DNA of 8,442 nucleotides, taken from Planctomycetota bacterium. GTDB taxonomy: Bacteria; Planctomycetota; B129-G9. Made by a program: the position numbers and the translations under genes. This document shows positions 5,704 to 8,442 of this stretch, one piece after another. Each line of letters opens with the position of its first letter. Within the stretch, counting starts at the first letter, position 1. The notes under the pieces are model-generated. The model had not been told where the DNA came from, made no database searches, and saw only the letters and a list, made by a program, of their open reading frames with translations. The DNA is taken from positions 1 to 8,442 of the forward strand of contig JAUXGI010000029.1 in NCBI GenBank assembly GCA_030622295.1, in the 5' to 3' direction.

Positions 5704-5755
5704 TGCCTATCCCAGTTGGCACACACCCGGAATTTTCAGATGCTCTCTTTTTTCG

Positions 5756-5784
5756 TTGACATGCAGCCTCACCGGCAATAGCAT
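5756..5784 (+). promoter_or_regulatory. Sigma-70 promoter of the glmU operon
   Basis: TTGACA (5756-5761) is followed after 17 bp by TAGCAT (5779-5784). This is a perfect -35 box and a -10 box that keeps the key T, A and final T. The predicted start near 5791 leaves a leader of about 30 nt before the TTG at 5822, which supports that start over the TTG at 5792. Confidence 0.65.
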
Positions 5785-5821
5785 ATAGGGCTTGCAAATT
5801 CGCGATGACACGGAGTCAGCG

Positions 5822-7096
5822 TTGTCCGACAGAAAGAGAAGCGCCTTGATATTGGCCGCGGGCAAAGGTGTGCGGATGAAATCCGACATGCCGAAGGTCC
5901 TGCATAAGGTGTGCGGTGCGCCGATGCTCGCGTATGTGCTGGAGGCGGCGCGGGCCGCCCGTCTGAGCCCGATACGCGCGGTCGTCGGTCGCGGTCGAGG
6001 GCAGGTGCGCAAGCAGTTCGACCGTGCAAAGGTCGATTGGATACATCAGAAGAAACAGGCGGGCACCGGACACGCCGTAATGAGTGCCGGTCCGAAGTAT
6101 CGCGGTTTTCGCGGCGATGTCGTAATACTCCCCGGTGACGTGCCGCTGCTTGCGCCGCAGACCATAACGCTGCTGTTGCACGCACACGAGCGAATGAAAG
6201 CCGCCTGCACGATTCTCACCGCCAGGGTGGACGACCCGGCCGGGTACGGCAGGATAGTGCGCGACGGGCGCGGCGCGGTGCGGGTCATCGTCGAACACGG
6301 GGACGCCACAAAGGCGCAACTGAAGATAAGCGAAATAAACTCGGGGATCATGGCTTTCGACGGGCCGACGCTCTTTGAGACCGTCAGGGAACTGAAAAAC
6401 GACAACTCTCAGGGGGAATACTACCTGACAGATGTAATCGGCCTTCTGAAGCGCAGGCGCAAGAAGGTCGCCGCGGTTCTGGTTGATGATTCGCGGGAGA
6501 TTCTCGGCATAAACTCGCGCGCGCAACTGGCCCAGGTGGGCCGCATCATGCGCATGCGGATAATCGAGCGCCTGATGGACGAGGGCGTCACGATTGTCGA
6601 CCCCGAGAACACCTATATCGAAAGGGACGTGGAGATTGGCCGCGATACGGTCATACTGCCCTACACGGTGATTCAGTCGGGGGTGAGGGTGGGACGCGGC
6701 TGCGAGGTCGGGCCGTTTACGCATCTCCGCGTCGGCACGGTAATGGAAGAAGGTTCGGAAGTGGGCAACTTCACCGAGGTGAAAAAGGGGCTGATTGGAA
6801 AGAGGACCAAGGCCAAGCACCTGAGTTATCTGGGAGACGTGAAGATAGGCGCCGACGCGAACATAGGCGCGGGAACGATTGTGGCAAACTACGACGGCAG
6901 GAAGAAACACCTGACGGTGATAGAAGACAGGGCGTTCGTGGGGAGCGGGTCCGTGCTGATAGCGCCGGTGAAGATCGGGACAGGCGCGATAACCGGCGCC
7001 GGCGCGGTGGTCACGCGCAATCACGACGTGCCGAACGGCGGCGTGGTCGTGGGCGTACCCGCCCGTCCCCTGAAGAAAAAGAAAAAACGACGCTGA
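5822..7096 (+). CDS. glmU: Bifunctional GlmU: GlcN-1-P acetyltransferase / GlcNAc-1-P uridylyltransferase
   Basis: GlmU acetylates glucosamine-1-phosphate and transfers UMP to it, giving UDP-GlcNAc for peptidoglycan and outer-envelope glycans. I chose the TTG at 5822 (424 residues) because GGAG (5812-5815) lies 6 nt upstream. The N-terminal nucleotidyltransferase has LAAGKGVRM (11-19), QAGTGHAV, GDVPL with D106, GYGRIVRD, EINSGIMAFD and QGEYYLTDVI. The C-terminal left-handed beta helix keeps the acetyltransferase residues R303, K321, H333, Y336, N356 and K362. Each lies exactly 30 positions before its E. coli counterpart (333, 351, 363, 366, 386, 392). The protein is therefore short by about 30 residues, lost from the first coils of the helix. 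The tail is a basic run, LKKKKKRR. It heads an apparent operon with rplY, pth and rpsF. Confidence 0.95.
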   Translation: MSDRKRSALILAAGKGVRMKSDMPKVLHKVCGAPMLAYVLEAARAARLSPIRAVVGRGRGQVRKQFDRAKVDWIHQKKQAGTGHAVMSAGPKYRGFRGDVVILPGDVPLLAPQTITLLLHAHERMKAACTILTARVDDPAGYGRIVRDGRGAVRVIVEHGDATKAQLKISEINSGIMAFDGPTLFETVRELKNDNSQGEYYLTDVIGLLKRRRKKVAAVLVDDSREILGINSRAQLAQVGRIMRMRIIERLMDEGVTIVDPENTYIERDVEIGRDTVILPYTVIQSGVRVGRGCEVGPFTHLRVGTVMEEGSEVGNFTEVKKGLIGKRTKAKHLSYLGDVKIGADANIGAGTIVANYDGRKKHLTVIEDRAFVGSGSVLIAPVKIGTGAITGAGAVVTRNHDVPNGGVVVGVPARPLKKKKKRR

Positions 7097-7123
7097 CCCC
7101 AACACAGAGGTGGAACCAGAAAC

Positions 7124-7777
7124 ATGGAAGTCGAAAAACTGACCGTGCAGCCGCGTGCGGAAACAGGAAGCCGCAGCGTGCGCAGATTGAGAAAACAGGG
7201 GCTCATACCCGGAATAGTGTACGGCCATAAGACGGAGCCGACGCCCATCAAGGTGCAAAAGGACGCCCTGCTGCAGTTGCTGCGGCACGGCCTGCACATG
7301 GTCGAACTGGAAACGGATGCCGGAAACGAACGGGCGCTAATAAAGGACATCCAGTACGACTCCTTCGGAGACAACGTCATCCATGTGGATTTCACCCGGG
7401 TGGCAATGGATGAAAAGGTCATCGTAACCATACCGGTGGAACTCGTGGGGTCGCCTGTCGGGGTAACCCACGGCGGCATCCTCCAGCACCTGCTGAAAGA
7501 GGTGGTGGTGGAAGCCCTCCCGGGAAATATCCCTGCCGGGATTTCCCTGACGGTGCGCGATATGGACGTGGACGCCGTAATCCATGTGAAGGACCTCCCG
7601 CAGATGCCCGGCGTCAGATACCAGAATGACCCCGGCCAGATAGTGATTCATATCCAGCCTCCGGCGAAGAAAGAGGAGGTTGAGGAAGCCGTTGCCGAAG
7701 CGGAGGGCACTGCCGAGCCGGAGGTGCTGACGGAGCGCGAATCCGACGAGAAAGAAAAGAAGACCGGGAAAAAATAG
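7124..7777 (+). CDS. rplY: 50S ribosomal protein L25, long Ctc/TL5 form
   Basis: L25 binds 5S rRNA in the large ribosomal subunit. The 217-residue protein is the long two-domain form. The N-terminal 5S-binding domain has QPRAETGSRSVRRLRKQGLIPGIVYG and IKDIQYDSFGDNVIHVDF. The C-terminal beta domain has VPVGVTHGGILQHLLKEVVVEALP-type sequence (here SPVGVTHGGILQHLLKEVVV) and PGNIPAGISLTVRDMDVDAV. The last 35 or so residues form an acidic then lysine-rich tail. The start is clear: ATG 7124 with AGAGGTGG at 7106-7113. It begins 27 nt after glmU and ends 21 nt before pth, a common order in bacteria. Confidence 0.95.
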   Translation: MEVEKLTVQPRAETGSRSVRRLRKQGLIPGIVYGHKTEPTPIKVQKDALLQLLRHGLHMVELETDAGNERALIKDIQYDSFGDNVIHVDFTRVAMDEKVIVTIPVELVGSPVGVTHGGILQHLLKEVVVEALPGNIPAGISLTVRDMDVDAVIHVKDLPQMPGVRYQNDPGQIVIHIQPPAKKEEVEEAVAEAEGTAEPEVLTERESDEKEKKTGKK

Positions 7778-7798
7778 CGGCATCGGGCAGAGACACAC

Positions 7799-8368
7799 AT
7801 GAAAATCGTGCTGGGAATCGGCAATCCAGGGGCGGAGTACCGTGGCACCCGGCACAACGTGGGCCACATGGTACTCGATGTCCTCAGCCGGCGCTTCGGC
7901 GTGAAGAGCGGCAGGTCGCGCTTCCGCGCCGTCACGGCGGAAATAACCGTCGGGGAACAGAAGGTGCTCCTGGTAAAACCGGTAACATACGTGAACCTGT
8001 CCGGCTTTGCGGCCGTCGCTGCGCTGACGTACTACGACCTGGACCTGGAGGACTTCCTGGTCGTGTGCGACGACATGAACCTGCCGCCGGGCAGAATCCG
8101 CGTGCGAAAGGGAGGCTCCAGCGGCGGGCACAACGGGCTGAAATCAGTCGCCGATGCAGTGCACACCGAGGATTTTCCCCGACTGCGAGTCGGCATCGGC
8201 ACACCCGCCCGTGACGGCGTGGACCATGTGCTGGGCAGATTCTCGAAGGACGAAACGGTTGTGATAAAGCAGGCGCTTGAGCATGCGGCCGATACGGTGG
8301 AAACGTGGGTGACGGAGGGAATAAAACCGGCGATGAACACGTTCAACGCCCCGCAGACGGGGGATTAG
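7799..8368 (+). CDS. pth: Peptidyl-tRNA hydrolase
   Basis: The enzyme frees tRNA from peptidyl-tRNA dropped by stalled ribosomes. The 189 residues match the usual length. Active-site features are complete: N9 in GIGNPG, catalytic H19 in TRHNVGH, N66 in TYVNLSG, D91 in CDDMNLPPG, and N112 in GGHNGLKS. RLRVGIGTP and VLGRFSKDE follow as expected. The ATG at 7799 puts N9 and H19 at about the family positions (N10 and H20 in E. coli). It is followed after 27 nt by the ribosomal protein S6 gene. Confidence 0.96.
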   Translation: MKIVLGIGNPGAEYRGTRHNVGHMVLDVLSRRFGVKSGRSRFRAVTAEITVGEQKVLLVKPVTYVNLSGFAAVAALTYYDLDLEDFLVVCDDMNLPPGRIRVRKGGSSGGHNGLKSVADAVHTEDFPRLRVGIGTPARDGVDHVLGRFSKDETVVIKQALEHAADTVETWVTEGIKPAMNTFNAPQTGD

Positions 8369-8395
8369 GCACGGCAAGCATTTCGGAGAGAGAAC

Positions 8396-8442
8396 TTGAA
8401 AAAATACGAAGGCATGTTCCTGGTTGACCAGGAAGTGGCCAA
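8396..8442 (+). CDS. rpsF: 30S ribosomal protein S6, first 15 codons (cut by window edge)
   Basis: The TTG at 8396 with GGAG at 8385-8388 (7 nt upstream) starts MKKYEGMFLVDQEVA, the first beta strand of S6 (pattern YE-x-MF-x-(V/L)). S6 binds the central domain of 16S rRNA together with S18. Position after pth supports the call. The rest lies outside the window; ssb, rpsR and rplI often come next in such operons. Confidence 0.85.
   Translation, partial: MKKYEGMFLVDQEVA

Noticed and set aside
5703..5722. GTGCC/GGCAC inverted pair upstream of glmU as an operator
   Set aside because: A 5-bp stem around a 10-base loop is easily found by chance, and nothing links it to a regulator.
5715..5735. 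Possible sigma-54 promoter (TTGGCACACACC)
   Set aside because: TGGCAC is present, but the TTGC -12 element is missing at the required spacing, and a good sigma-70 promoter lies just downstream.
5816..7297. Open frame of nearly 500 codons antisense to glmU and rplY
   Set aside because: The protein is His/Arg-rich without recognisable domains and lies wholly opposite two well-supported genes. It results from codon bias in GC-rich DNA.
1..8442. CRISPR array, tRNA/rRNA genes, transposase, defence or secretion genes
   Set aside because: The repeats are irregularly spaced, inverted and few, unlike CRISPR. No cloverleaf, rRNA segment or transposase domain was seen.

Overview
This is an ordinary chromosomal stretch of a GC-rich bacterium (roughly 60% G+C by eye), with tightly packed housekeeping genes. 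The gaps between genes are filled with families of short palindromic dispersed repeats. Several traits fit a Planctomycetota/PVC-like or related candidate-phylum genome: a small Cys-rich DUF6485 protein, a YlbF-family protein, a short GlmU heading an L25-Pth-S6 run, TTG/GTG starts, and REP-like repeats. That assignment is an inference; no marker here proves it.

Left part, minus strand (1-1745): a 12-helix MATE efflux transporter is followed downstream by the first 46 codons of endonuclease V, cut by the window edge. A dispersed repeat lies between them and supplies the stop codon of the transporter. A diverging gene (1842-3494, plus) encodes a diguanylate-cyclase-family signalling protein with a degenerate cobalamin-binding-like N-terminus, a PAS-like domain, a coiled coil and a GGDEF domain whose signature reads GDEEF. 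It ends in a strong terminator hairpin.

Middle (3530-5703), plus strand: a near-consensus sigma-70 promoter reads through a repeat-bearing leader of about 190 nt into a cysteine synthase gene. Near-identical 21-bp inverted repeats bracket that gene. A YlbF-family gene and a 65-residue DUF6485 gene follow, each separated from its neighbours by palindromic repeats. No gene-free stretch exceeds 300 bp. The longest are 3495-3755 (terminator, promoter, repeat leader), 5130-5335 (a long copy of the repeat) and 5534-5821 (hairpins, a 56-bp double palindrome, and the glmU promoter).

Right part (5756-8442), plus strand: a promoter drives a compact run of glmU (UDP-GlcNAc synthesis for the cell envelope), rplY/ctc (ribosomal protein L25), pth (peptidyl-tRNA hydrolase) and the start of rpsF (ribosomal protein S6). 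Gaps are 21-27 nt, so this is very probably one operon joining envelope-precursor synthesis with translation.

I found no defence system, CRISPR array, transposase or RNA gene. The most unusual material is the repeats: a modular family with conserved arms and interchangeable palindromic centres, an inverted-repeat bracket around cysK, and a double palindrome with compensatory differences between its halves.
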